Assembly: GCA_021772595.1 (NCBI GenBank)
Contig: JAJFLS010000387.1
Location: 1-7,896 of the forward strand
Length of the DNA: 7,896 nucleotides
From: Opitutales bacterium
GTDB lineage: Bacteria > Verrucomicrobiota > Verrucomicrobiia > Opitutales > Opitutaceae
Reading direction: 5' to 3'
Shown: positions 1 to 6,243 of the stretch, in pieces
Layout of the letters: each line of letters opens with the position of its first letter
How positions within the stretch are numbered: the stretch's first letter is position 1
Made by a program: the position numbers and the translations under genes
The notes under the pieces: model-generated
The model's database searches: none
The model's input: the letters and a program-made list of their open reading frames with translations, nothing else
Told to the model about the DNA's origin: nothing

Positions 1-1
1 C

Positions 2-166
2 GAATCTTGGCTACGGCAACGGAAGTATTCGCATGTAGATTACGAGGATTCCTCGAAGTCGAATTACGAATACCCCGATACCGAGCTGATCGCGTGTTTT
101 GCGGGGAAGCTCCTGAAAATGCACTTGCCCGCTTGCCCTAAATGTCTCAATGTTCTCGCTTTCTAA
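2..166 (+). CDS. Possible 3' end of an upstream gene (partial, unrecognised)
   Basis: A frame open from the window's left edge ends at a TAA at 164-166 and would encode about 54 residues. Third codon positions look G/C-rich, in keeping with the clear genes further on, and the tail contains a CPKC pair (Cys-Pro-Lys-Cys) near the C-terminus. I do not recognise the family. A second frame, starting at base 1, is also open to position 141, so being open here is weak evidence. The stretch could equally be non-coding. If it is coding, its stop lies 55 nt before the Hpt start. Confidence 0.3.
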   Translation, partial: ESWLRQRKYSHVDYEDSSKSNYEYPDTELIACFAGKLLKMHLPACPKCLNVLAF

Positions 167-221
167 CTCTTGAATACAATCCACCACCTGCATTGATGTT
201 AATTTGGAGCATAGTTTGGCA
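167..221 (+). promoter_or_regulatory. Leader of the Hpt gene with a weak -10-like hexamer
   Basis: This short AT-richer stretch separates the uncertain upstream frame from the Hpt start. TACAAT at 175-180 matches the sigma70 -10 consensus at five of six positions, but no convincing -35 lies 16-18 bp upstream. GGAG at 206-209 is the only Shine-Dalgarno-like element. It sits 12 nt before the ATG at 222, which is a long but usable spacing. A promoter for the Hpt gene somewhere in 120-200 is inferred, not demonstrated. Confidence 0.25.
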
Positions 222-590
222 ATGAGTGATTCAGGACTAATCGATTGGGAGCAGCTGGAGATGATCTTCGGCGAAGACGAGGACGAGTTCGACGAAGATA
301 TGGGCGAGCTTTTCCAGGAGTTCATTGAAGACGGTGAAACTCGACTGGCTACGATCAAGGCGACTTCATTCGATTCCGAACGGGAGTCGATCGCCAAGGA
401 GTCGCATAAGCTGAAAGGCTCTTCGAGCAATTTCGGCTTTGTCAAAGTCGCTTCGGCTTTGGGAAACATTGAGAACAATATCGAAACGATTTCCGAAGAG
501 GCGTATCGAGCATCTTTGACCGAGGCTGAGGCCGCGTTTGGGGAATCGGTTGGAGTGGTGAAGGGGAAGTACCCGGCCTTGAATAACTGA
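222..590 (+). CDS. Single-domain histidine phosphotransfer (Hpt) protein
   Basis: This predicted 122-residue cytosolic protein is essentially one Hpt domain. The signature is the HKLKGSSSNFG stretch, with the phospho-accepting histidine at residue 62 (codon 405-407), matching the Hpt pattern of His-x-Leu-Lys-Gly-x-Ser followed by Gly. The N-terminal third is very acidic (Glu/Asp-rich around residues 15-30) and leads into the first helix of the four-helix bundle. There is no kinase, receiver or membrane segment, so it would shuttle phosphoryl groups between a hybrid kinase's receiver and a response regulator encoded elsewhere. I chose ATG 222 because GGAG lies upstream; an in-frame TTG at 204 would add six residues. 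No two-component partner lies within the window, and nothing ties it to the biotin genes. The family call is firm; the pathway is unknown. Confidence 0.88.
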   Translation: MSDSGLIDWEQLEMIFGEDEDEFDEDMGELFQEFIEDGETRLATIKATSFDSERESIAKESHKLKGSSSNFGFVKVASALGNIENNIETISEEAYRASLTEAEAAFGESVGVVKGKYPALNN

Positions 591-619
591 CTCTTTCCTG
601 GCGGTCACGGACTTGCGGC

Positions 620-648
620 TTGGCATGGGGAAAGGCGGCCACTATAGC
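620..648 (+). promoter_or_regulatory. Candidate sigma70-like promoter before the redox trio
   Basis: TTGGCA (620-625, five of six bases of the -35 consensus) and TATAGC (643-648, four of six of the -10) are separated by exactly 17 bp, the optimal spacing. Transcription would begin near 655, leaving only about six nucleotides before the ATG at 661, so the message would be almost leaderless. The match could be chance in 7.9 kb. It is supported only by its position directly before a likely operon start. Confidence 0.3.
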
Positions 649-660
649 GGTGGGCTTTCT

Positions 661-1089
661 ATGAGATCTTTCAAGGAGGCGTTCTGTTTAGTTGCTATCG
701 CGGTTGTCTGTGGCGGGATCGCCTATTTCATTCATCCGCGCGCGCCGTCGTTCGGTATCGACAAATTGGAGCGCCAGCTGGAAGAGGTCCAGGGCATGGC
801 CGAAGTGTTTTGGGTGGACGCCCGAGCGGACGAGGATTTCGAGCGAGCCCATCTCGATGGGGCTATTTCGCTTAACATAGAGCACTGGGAAGAGCAGCTA
901 GTCGATTTTCTTGACCGCTGGCCGCCGGATGCCACGACCATCGTCTATTGTTCGAGCCTAGCTTGCATGCGGTCGCACGAGATCGTGGAGCGGCTGCGCG
1001 AGGAGCTCGGGATTGAGGAAGTCTACGTTCTCAAAGGAGGGTGGGAAAGCCTCCTCGAAGCGGGTATAGTAGAGGAGGGCGGATCGTGA
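661..1089 (+). CDS. Membrane-anchored rhodanese-domain protein
   Basis: This 142-residue protein has a short basic N-terminus (MRSFK), one hydrophobic segment (about residues 8-24) and then a single rhodanese domain. The domain shows WVDAR (Asp53, Arg55), FERAHLDGAISLN, the active-site strand VYCSSLACMRS and the closing VLKGGW motif. Cys97 sits in the catalytic position, with Cys102 and Arg104 in the same loop. That loop is longer than the classic CxxGxRS and resembles the rhodanese subgroup with a second cysteine. Basic residues before the helix predict an N-in anchor with the domain outside the cytoplasm. ATG 661 was chosen because it places the anchor directly at the N-terminus; TTG 613 or ATG 625 would add a non-hydrophobic extension. 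Its stop overlaps the next start (GTGA), which indicates translational coupling with the MauE-like gene. Sulfur transfer or disulfide exchange are both possible; the substrate is unknown. Confidence 0.82.
   Translation: MRSFKEAFCLVAIAVVCGGIAYFIHPRAPSFGIDKLERQLEEVQGMAEVFWVDARADEDFERAHLDGAISLNIEHWEEQLVDFLDRWPPDATTIVYCSSLACMRSHEIVERLREELGIEEVYVLKGGWESLLEAGIVEEGGS
1072..1079 (+). promoter_or_regulatory. Strong RBS fixing the GTG start of the MauE-like gene
   Basis: The run GAGGAGGG lies 6 nt before GTG 1086, inside the end of the rhodanese gene. It supports GTG 1086 over any earlier in-frame start and shows that this gene is translated within the rhodanese message. Confidence 0.7.
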
Positions 1090-1517
1090 AAGCGCTCAGC
1101 AGAATAGCATACATCGTTCTAGGCGTGACGTTCGCCTGGGCGGGAGTCGTGAAACTTTCCGATCCGGAAGCCTTTCTGTCTTCGATACTCACGTATCAGA
1201 TTTTCGGATCTTCGGTGGCCGTGGTGGCTGCCTTGGTCGTTCCCTACTTGGAATTGTGTGTAGGCTTCAGTTTGGCGACGGGAGCTTTACGTGGCGGCGG
1301 TCGCTGGTTGGCGGGCGGGCTTACGCTTGTGTTTTTGCTGCTGCTTTTTCAAGGCGCGATTCGCGGGTTGAATGTGGATTGCGGCTGCTTTGGCTCGAAC
1401 GCGAAGTCGGAGACGACTGGATACGCTTGGCCTATTGCGAGAGACCTTCTGATGCTGGCTGGATTGGCGATCGGAATTGTCGGCGAACGCGTCGCGAACA
1501 AGAGAGAAGAGCAATGA
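1086..1517 (+). CDS. MauE/DoxX-like four-helix redox membrane protein
   Basis: This 143-residue integral membrane protein has four hydrophobic segments, at about residues 6-23, 43-66, 74-92 and 113-133. The AGVVKLSDPEAF stretch after helix 1 and the DCGCFG motif (Cys99 and Cys101) after helix 3 are hallmarks of the MauE branch of the DoxX-like superfamily. The best-known member is needed for maturation of disulfide-rich methylamine dehydrogenase. Basic residues at the N-terminus, in the helix 2-3 loop (RGGGR) and at the C-terminus (NKR) predict an N-in, C-in topology, which puts the CxC motif on the outer face. It overlaps the rhodanese stop by GTGA and the peroxiredoxin start by ATGA, so the three are almost certainly co-translated. 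A role in membrane thiol/disulfide exchange is inferred. No methylamine dehydrogenase genes lie nearby. Confidence 0.82.
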   Translation: MKALSRIAYIVLGVTFAWAGVVKLSDPEAFLSSILTYQIFGSSVAVVAALVVPYLELCVGFSLATGALRGGGRWLAGGLTLVFLLLLFQGAIRGLNVDCGCFGSNAKSETTGYAWPIARDLLMLAGLAIGIVGERVANKREEQ

Positions 1518-1996
1518 TGCAAGCGGGCGAACTGTTGGATCTGGATTTTGAAGTGAAGGCCGCGCTTGGCGGCGAAAAGCGGACGATGGCGTTTCGTGAA
1601 CTGATAGCGGGACCGACAATCGTATCGGTCTACATGCGGAATAACACCGGTAGTTGCGACAAGCAGTTGATCAGCTTGTCGGAACACTTTGAGGCGATTC
1701 AAGCCGCGGGCTATTCCGTGGTAGGGGTGAGCCGGGATACGGTTGGATCGCATTTGAAGTATGCGGCGAAGCATTCGATTCGATTTCCGCTCATCTCAGA
1801 TCCCGAGTATGGGTTCGCTCGGGCTACGGATTCGCTCGTCGAAAAGAAAATGTATGGAAAGGCGTTTACCGGCCCGACTCGGTCCGCGTACCTGATCAGT
1901 CCCGATGGACGGCTCCAAGCGGTCTGCGAAAAGGTCGATCCGGCGAATCACGGGGAGCAGCTCCGGGCGTTGATTGATAGTCTGAAAGCTCTTTGA
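1514..1996 (+). CDS. PrxQ/BCP-like peroxiredoxin, divergent
   Basis: This 160-residue protein has a thioredoxin fold of the AhpC/TSA superfamily and no signal peptide, so it is probably cytosolic. The peroxidatic cysteine is Cys48 in NNTGSCDKQL. The family arginine is Arg123 in GPTRSAYLI. The stretch FPLISDPEYG, the segment KKMYGKAF and the C-terminal KVDPANHGEQL match the PrxQ/BCP layout. Two features are odd. The usual PxxxTxxC motif has Met41 where proline is expected. The resolving cysteine five residues after Cys48 is absent; the only other cysteine is Cys138 near the end. It may therefore be a 1-Cys enzyme relying on an external thiol, or use Cys138. The start overlaps the MauE-like stop (ATGA); a second ATG at 1517 is equally possible. 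Reduction of H2O2 or organic peroxides is the family role. Confidence 0.85.
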   Translation: MMQAGELLDLDFEVKAALGGEKRTMAFRELIAGPTIVSVYMRNNTGSCDKQLISLSEHFEAIQAAGYSVVGVSRDTVGSHLKYAAKHSIRFPLISDPEYGFARATDSLVEKKMYGKAFTGPTRSAYLISPDGRLQAVCEKVDPANHGEQLRALIDSLKAL

Positions 1997-2025
1997 CGGA
2001 AGTTCTCGGGGAGATGGCTTACAAG

Positions 2026-2058
2026 CTTGTTAAGACTGCAAAGGTCTGCCTTAACAAG
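2026..2058. promoter_or_regulatory. Probable BirA (biotin repressor) operator
   Basis: A perfect inverted repeat, CTTGTTAAG (2026-2034) and CTTAACAAG (2050-2058), is separated by 15 bp. The known BirA operator in many bacteria has TTGT(t/a)AAC half-sites spaced 14-16 bp with the mirror GTT(t/a)ACAA. This site differs only by C/G to G/C at the inner edge of each arm. It begins 29 bp after the peroxiredoxin stop and ends 9 bp before bioA, the exact place expected for biotin-dependent control. The right arm abuts the ribosome-binding region. No run of T follows, which argues against a terminator. The -35/-10 elements are not clear: TTGTTA (2028-2033) and TTAACA (2051-2056) are 17 bp apart, but the -10 is a poor match. 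Confidence 0.72.
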
Positions 2059-2067
2059 AGCTGAAAA

Positions 2068-3456
2068 ATGACGTCTGCGCTAAAGGAAGTTCCGAGCAAC
2101 GCATCGACACCTGTTCTGAATCAGTGGGACAGGCGGCATTCTTGGCATCCGTTCACGCAAATGCAGGAGTACTGCGGGTTGCCGCAATTGCACGTCGAAC
2201 GCGGCGAAGGGTGCTGGCTTTGGGATTCGGAAGGCAATCGCTACCTAGATGGCAACGCTTCGGTCTGGACAAACGCTCACGGTCACAACGACCCTGAAAT
2301 CAATGCGGCCCTCAAGGAGCAGATCGATAAAGTGGCGCACTCCACCTATCTCGGCCTGAGCCATCCTCTCGGGGCGGAATTGGGCAAAAAGTTGGCCGAT
2401 CTCTCACCGGACGGCCTGACTCGCTCGGTTTTCAGCGACAATGGATCGTGTGCGGTGGAGATCGCGTTGAAGCTTTCGTTTCAGTTCTGGCAGCTGAGCG
2501 GGCAGCTGGACAAGCGGCTCGTCGTGGGGATGGAGAATGGCTACCATGGCGATACTTTTGGAGCGATGGCGGCTGGGAATAGCGGCGACTTTCACGGGAA
2601 GTTTAGCCCGTGGCTGTTCGAGTCGCGAACGTTCGCGGCCCCGGTCTGCGAGGAAATCGATGGGCAGGTTTTCGAGGCGGATGCGTCTCGGAGCTTGGAT
2701 TCCCTTGAGAAAATCCTGGAAGAGGACGCCGCTCGCGTCGCCGCGGTGATCCTGGAGCCGTCAATCCAGGGACCGGCCGGAATGAGGCTCCAGCCGAACG
2801 GTTTCCTGAAAGAGATCGAGGGGCTATGTCGGCGATTCGATGTTCATCTGATTCTTGACGAAGTGTTTGTGGGCTGCGGCCGAACCGGCACGATGCTGGC
2901 CTGCGAAAGCGAATCGGTCCAGCCGGACTTCCTTTGCTTGGCGAAAGGGCTGACCGCGGGCTATCTGCCGCTTGCGGCGACCTTGACGACTGAGCGAATC
3001 TACGAGGCGTTCTTGGGGCCGTTCGATTCGGGGAATGGCTTTTATCACGGGCACACCTTCACTGGAAATCCGTTGGCGGCCTGTGTGGCCTTGAAGAGCA
3101 TCGAGAAATTGGAAAGGCTTATCGGCTCGGGCCAATTGGAGGAGACGATAGCGTATTTCGGGCGTCGATTCGCGGCTGCTTTTCAGGCGCATCCAAACGT
3201 CCGCAATCTGCGTCAAAGAGGGCTGGCTGCGGCGATCGATCTCTTTGCGGGAGAAGGGCGCGAGTCCTGGGAGCTTAACGATCGAGTGGGGATGCAAGTG
3301 TGCGTCGAGGCTCGGCGTCATGGCTTGCTTTTGCGGCCTTTGCTTGACTCGATTCTGATTGTCCCTCCATTGATCATCAGCCACGAGGAAATTGATTTTC
3401 TATTCGAGAAATTGGAAGCCGCGCTTGATGCGGTAATGAATAATTTAAGTCATTGA
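2068..3456 (+). CDS. bioA: BioA, adenosylmethionine-8-amino-7-oxononanoate aminotransferase
   Basis: This class III PLP aminotransferase converts KAPA to DAPA, classically with S-adenosylmethionine as amino donor. The 462-residue length is somewhat longer than the typical 425-450. Visible signatures are SWHPFTQM near residue 30, DGNASVWTNAHGHNDPEIN near 61-79, and GYHGDTFGAM around 158-167. Further on are LDEVFVGCGRTG, whose Asp264 contacts the PLP pyridine nitrogen, and LAKGLTAGYLPLAATL with the Schiff-base Lys293. HGHTFTGNPLAA lies in the C-terminal half. WHPFTQ and GLTAGYLPLAAT distinguish it from ornithine or GABA aminotransferases. It is the first gene of the operon, just behind the BirA-like repeat, and ends 2 nt before bioB. 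No strong Shine-Dalgarno precedes the ATG; only AAGAG-like bases overlap the operator. Confidence 0.95.
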   Translation: MTSALKEVPSNASTPVLNQWDRRHSWHPFTQMQEYCGLPQLHVERGEGCWLWDSEGNRYLDGNASVWTNAHGHNDPEINAALKEQIDKVAHSTYLGLSHPLGAELGKKLADLSPDGLTRSVFSDNGSCAVEIALKLSFQFWQLSGQLDKRLVVGMENGYHGDTFGAMAAGNSGDFHGKFSPWLFESRTFAAPVCEEIDGQVFEADASRSLDSLEKILEEDAARVAAVILEPSIQGPAGMRLQPNGFLKEIEGLCRRFDVHLILDEVFVGCGRTGTMLACESESVQPDFLCLAKGLTAGYLPLAATLTTERIYEAFLGPFDSGNGFYHGHTFTGNPLAACVALKSIEKLERLIGSGQLEETIAYFGRRFAAAFQAHPNVRNLRQRGLAAAIDLFAGEGRESWELNDRVGMQVCVEARRHGLLLRPLLDSILIVPPLIISHEEIDFLFEKLEAALDAVMNNLSH

Positions 3457-3458
3457 TT

Positions 3459-4451
3459 ATGCGATACACTCTAGACGAAATCCGCGACATCTATCACCTG
3501 CCGTTCACGACTCTCATCTTCAGAGCTCAAGAAACGCATCATAAGAATCAAGATCCATCGGGGGTGCAGCTATGTACGCTGAAGTCGATCAAGACGGGAG
3601 CTTGCCCCGAAGACTGTAAATATTGTCCACAGTCCGCTCACGCCGAAACGGGACTGGACCGAGAGGACCTTTTGGATACGGCGACGATTCTCAAAGACGC
3701 GGAAGCTGCGAAAAAAGGCGGCTCGACGCGCTTTTGCATGGGCGCTGCTTGGCGACGTGTTCCTTATGGCGATCAGTTTGATTCACTGTTAAACACAGTT
3801 GGAGTGGTAAGCGACATGGGCATGGAGGTCTGTTGCACATTAGGTTCTTTGGAGCAGGATCAAGCGATTGCCCTTCGCGATGCCGGATGCGCGGTGTATA
3901 ATCACAACTTGGATACGTCTCGCGAATTCTATAGCGAAATTATCACTACGCGCTCTTTCGACGAGCGGCTGGACAATATTCGAAAGGTCCGCGAAGCGGG
4001 GATGGAGGTGTGCAGCGGCGGCATCATTGGAATGGGGGAGTCGGTTGACGATCGCCTGAAGATGCTCCAAGAGCTCGCCAACTTGGAGCCCTATCCGGAC
4101 TCGGTCCCGATCAATGCTCTGATCGCTTGCGCGGGTACGCCTCTGGAAGGGCGAGAATTCGTGGATAGCTTCGAGTTTGTTCGGATCATCGCGACGGCTC
4201 GGATTATCATGCCGAAAACGATGGTTCGACTATCGGCGGGACGCACTGAAATGAACGAGGAACTGCAAGCGCTTTGCTACCTCGCAGGGGCAAACAGCAT
4301 CTTTCTGGGAGAGAAGCTGCTGACGACTCCGAATCCCGAATCGAGCGACGACTACAAGCTTCTTAACAAGCTAGGGCTTACGTCGCTCGATCCTGCCGAG
4401 GCCCGAGCGATCCATGCCCGAGCGGATGATGAATCCGCGACGCTGGTGTAG
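3459..4451 (+). CDS. bioB: BioB, biotin synthase (radical SAM)
   Basis: BioB inserts sulfur between C6 and C9 of dethiobiotin in the last step of biotin synthesis. The 330-residue protein has the radical-SAM [4Fe-4S] motif CxxxCxxC at Cys49, Cys53 and Cys56 (in GACPEDCKYCPQSAH). The second cluster's ligands are also present: Cys93 (FCMGAAWR), Cys125 (EVCCTLG), Cys185 (EVCSGGIIGMGE) and Arg257 in VRLSAGR. These correspond to Cys97, Cys128, Cys188 and Arg260 of the E. coli enzyme. The C-terminal GANSIFLGEKLLTTPNP segment is also characteristic. The ATG at 3459 is preferred over TTG 3453, which would overlap bioA. There are only 2 nt after the bioA stop and no clear ribosome-binding site, so translation is probably coupled. 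All catalytic residues appear intact. Confidence 0.97.
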   Translation: MRYTLDEIRDIYHLPFTTLIFRAQETHHKNQDPSGVQLCTLKSIKTGACPEDCKYCPQSAHAETGLDREDLLDTATILKDAEAAKKGGSTRFCMGAAWRRVPYGDQFDSLLNTVGVVSDMGMEVCCTLGSLEQDQAIALRDAGCAVYNHNLDTSREFYSEIITTRSFDERLDNIRKVREAGMEVCSGGIIGMGESVDDRLKMLQELANLEPYPDSVPINALIACAGTPLEGREFVDSFEFVRIIATARIIMPKTMVRLSAGRTEMNEELQALCYLAGANSIFLGEKLLTTPNPESSDDYKLLNKLGLTSLDPAEARAIHARADDESATLV

Positions 4452-4457
4452 ATTCCT

Positions 4458-5096
4458 ATGAGAACGCTGCTCGTTAGCGGAAGCGATACCGACGTTGGGA
4501 AAACATGGGTTGTTGGAACGATCGCGTCGCTCCTTATCCAAAAGGGCTGCAGCGTCCAGATCGTCAAACCGGTAGAGACAGGCGTGGCGAACGTAGAGGA
4601 CTCGGATGTTCGGTCGGTTTTGGAACGATGCGCGAATGATTTGGTAACTGGATACACGATTTGTTCTTATCGCGCTCCAATCGCTCCGGCGGCTGCTGCT
4701 GAGAGGGAAGGCGATTCGTTGGAGCTTGCTTCGATTCTGAAACGCTTGGCCGTATTGCCGGAAGCCGACTGGCGTATCATCGAAGGCGCGGGATCGTTGG
4801 CATCGCCCATAGATCGAGACGGCGCTGACTGGGCGGATCTAGCGGAGCGGTTGAGTATTGAGCGGACAGCGTTGGTAGTCCCAAATCGAGTGGGGGCGAT
4901 TGGTCAGGCACGTATGGTTTATTCATATGCGAAGGGGAAACGCTTGAATGCGGGAGTGTGGCTTAACGAGATTGTAGAGCAGGAATCGGTCGCTCGTGAA
5001 GCGACGATTCAAGGTATTCAAAAAAGCGAGATTCCTCTTTGGGCCATTCAGAATGCTGGGCAATTAGATGCTGATATTCAGGAGGGTTGGCTATGA
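4458..5096 (+). CDS. bioD: BioD, ATP-dependent dethiobiotin synthetase
   Basis: BioD closes the ureido ring of DAPA with CO2 and ATP to give dethiobiotin. The 212-residue protein opens with the P-loop GSDTDVGKT (residues 8-16, Lys15 and Thr16), followed by VKPVETG with Lys37, the same position as in E. coli BioD. Asp50 in EDSD and EGAGSLASPID with Glu109 match the Mg-ATP and substrate-binding residues of the family. The usual SPH segment after the fifth strand is replaced by an alanine-rich SYRAPIAPAAAAEREG, a mild divergence. It starts 6 nt after bioB without an obvious Shine-Dalgarno, and its TGA overlaps the ATG of bioF (ATGA). Confidence 0.94.
   Translation: MRTLLVSGSDTDVGKTWVVGTIASLLIQKGCSVQIVKPVETGVANVEDSDVRSVLERCANDLVTGYTICSYRAPIAPAAAAEREGDSLELASILKRLAVLPEADWRIIEGAGSLASPIDRDGADWADLAERLSIERTALVVPNRVGAIGQARMVYSYAKGKRLNAGVWLNEIVEQESVAREATIQGIQKSEIPLWAIQNAGQLDADIQEGWL
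5080..5086 (+). promoter_or_regulatory. Strong RBS fixing the bioF start
   Basis: AGGAGGG lies 6 nt before ATG 5093, within the end of bioD. It favours this ATG over the in-frame TTG at 5087 and makes bioF one of the few genes here with a textbook Shine-Dalgarno. Confidence 0.75.
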
Positions 5097-6241
5097 AGCT
5101 GCCGTTGAGACATCGGCTAACGGAGCCATTGCTGGACCGGAGAGATGAGGGGCTGAAGCGCTCGCTCCGCGTTTTAGATCCGAACAATGAGGTTCTGAAT
5201 TTGGCCAATAACGATTATCTCGATTTGGCCCGTCATCCGCGCCTAATCGCCGCAGCGAAAAAGGCGGTTGATCAGTATGGCTGCTCCTCGTCGGCGTCGC
5301 CTCTGATTACTGGATACGGTCCGGCCCATCAACGGCTGTTGGAGACGCTGAAGAAATGGCATGAATTCGATCATGGGTTGATCTGGAATTCTGGATACGT
5401 GGCGAATCAAGCTATGCTGAGGACGCTTCCGTGCAAAGGGGATCTGGTTTTGGCGGATAGGCTGATTCATATTAGCATGATCTCGGGAATTCTGAGTAGC
5501 GGCGCACGTTTGATGCGGTACCGCCACTGCGACATCTCCCATCTAGAAGAGCTTCTCGAAAAGAACTCGACTGGAGGAAGAGTGGTGTTCGTGGTTACGG
5601 AGTCGGTGTTTAGCATGGATGGCGATTATCCGGATCTCGAGAAGATGGCTGCTCTCAAAGAGAGGCATGGGTTTTTCTGGATCGTGGACGAGGCGCACGC
5701 TCTCGGATGGTACGGCGAAAAGGGGAGCGGACTGGTCGAGCATTTCAATGTCGAGCGTCATGTAGACGCGCTTGTGGGCACGCTTGGAAAGGCCTTGGGG
5801 TCGATGGGCGCGTATACCTTGTTTCGCGAAGAAACGGTTGCGGATTACTTGGTTAACTTCGCAGACGAGTTTATCTATTCGACGTATCTTTCGCCGTCTA
5901 ACGCAGCGGTTGCTGAAGAGGCGATTAGTTGTATTCAGGAATTTGGGCAGATTCGGGAGGAGATTTGCCTGCTTTCTTTGACGTTTCGCAAGCACTTGGT
6001 GGAGTTGGGCTTCGGGGTTTCGCTTGGGGATTCGCCAATCGTCACGATTCCAATGGACGAGCCTGGCGCGGCGATGGAGGCTGCACGCGCTTTGGAAGAA
6101 AGGGGAATCTTGGTGGGTTCGGTTCGTCCTCCGACGGTGCCGGAGGGAACGAGCCGATTGCGTCTATCTTTGAAGGCGAACTTGTCGGAATCCGATGTCG
6201 CCCGAGTTATCGAATCCTTGGGAGAAGTGGTGAAGGTTTAG
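5093..6241 (+). CDS. bioF: BioF, 8-amino-7-oxononanoate (KAPA) synthase
   Basis: BioF is a PLP-dependent alpha-oxoamine synthase that condenses pimeloyl-ACP (or -CoA) with L-alanine to form KAPA. The 382-residue length is normal for the family. NNDYLDLARHP near residue 39, the SPLITGYGPAHQRLLE stretch and TESVFSMDGD are all in place. DEAHALGWYG (Asp199, His202) and GTLGKALGSMG with the PLP lysine Lys233 complete the active site. The N-terminal NxYL motif and the SMDGD element separate it from serine palmitoyltransferase and 2-amino-3-ketobutyrate ligase, though sequence alone cannot fully exclude another alpha-oxoamine synthase; the operon context settles it. It overlaps bioD by 4 nt and ends 2 nt before the hydrolase gene. 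Confidence 0.95.
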   Translation: MKLPLRHRLTEPLLDRRDEGLKRSLRVLDPNNEVLNLANNDYLDLARHPRLIAAAKKAVDQYGCSSSASPLITGYGPAHQRLLETLKKWHEFDHGLIWNSGYVANQAMLRTLPCKGDLVLADRLIHISMISGILSSGARLMRYRHCDISHLEELLEKNSTGGRVVFVVTESVFSMDGDYPDLEKMAALKERHGFFWIVDEAHALGWYGEKGSGLVEHFNVERHVDALVGTLGKALGSMGAYTLFREETVADYLVNFADEFIYSTYLSPSNAAVAEEAISCIQEFGQIREEICLLSLTFRKHLVELGFGVSLGDSPIVTIPMDEPGAAMEAARALEERGILVGSVRPPTVPEGTSRLRLSLKANLSESDVARVIESLGEVVKV

Positions 6242-6243
6242 GG

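Noticed and set aside
11..478. Minus-strand open frame of 155 codons overlapping the Hpt gene
   Set aside because: The translation is serine-rich and low-complexity where it opposes the acidic Hpt codons and matches no family I know. The Hpt reading has a clear motif on the opposite strand.
1256..1513. A longer N-terminus for the peroxiredoxin
   Set aside because: It lies entirely within the MauE-like gene in a different frame and gives an arginine- and tryptophan-rich sequence with no fold. The ATGA overlap at 1514 is the normal arrangement.
2026..2058. Intrinsic terminator of the redox trio
   Set aside because: The stem is A/T-rich with a 15-nt loop and no T-run follows. Position and sequence fit a BirA operator far better.
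4348..4372. Operator-like stretch containing CTTAACAAG inside bioB
   Set aside because: It lacks a correctly spaced partner arm, and the bases encode the conserved BioB segment KLLNKL, so the resemblance is explained by coding.
5929..6243. A longer in-frame start for the hydrolase, reaching back into bioF
   Set aside because: The extension overlaps conserved bioF coding sequence in another frame, is glycine-rich and lacks alpha/beta-hydrolase features. ATG 6244 gives a natural strand-first start 2 nt after the bioF stop.
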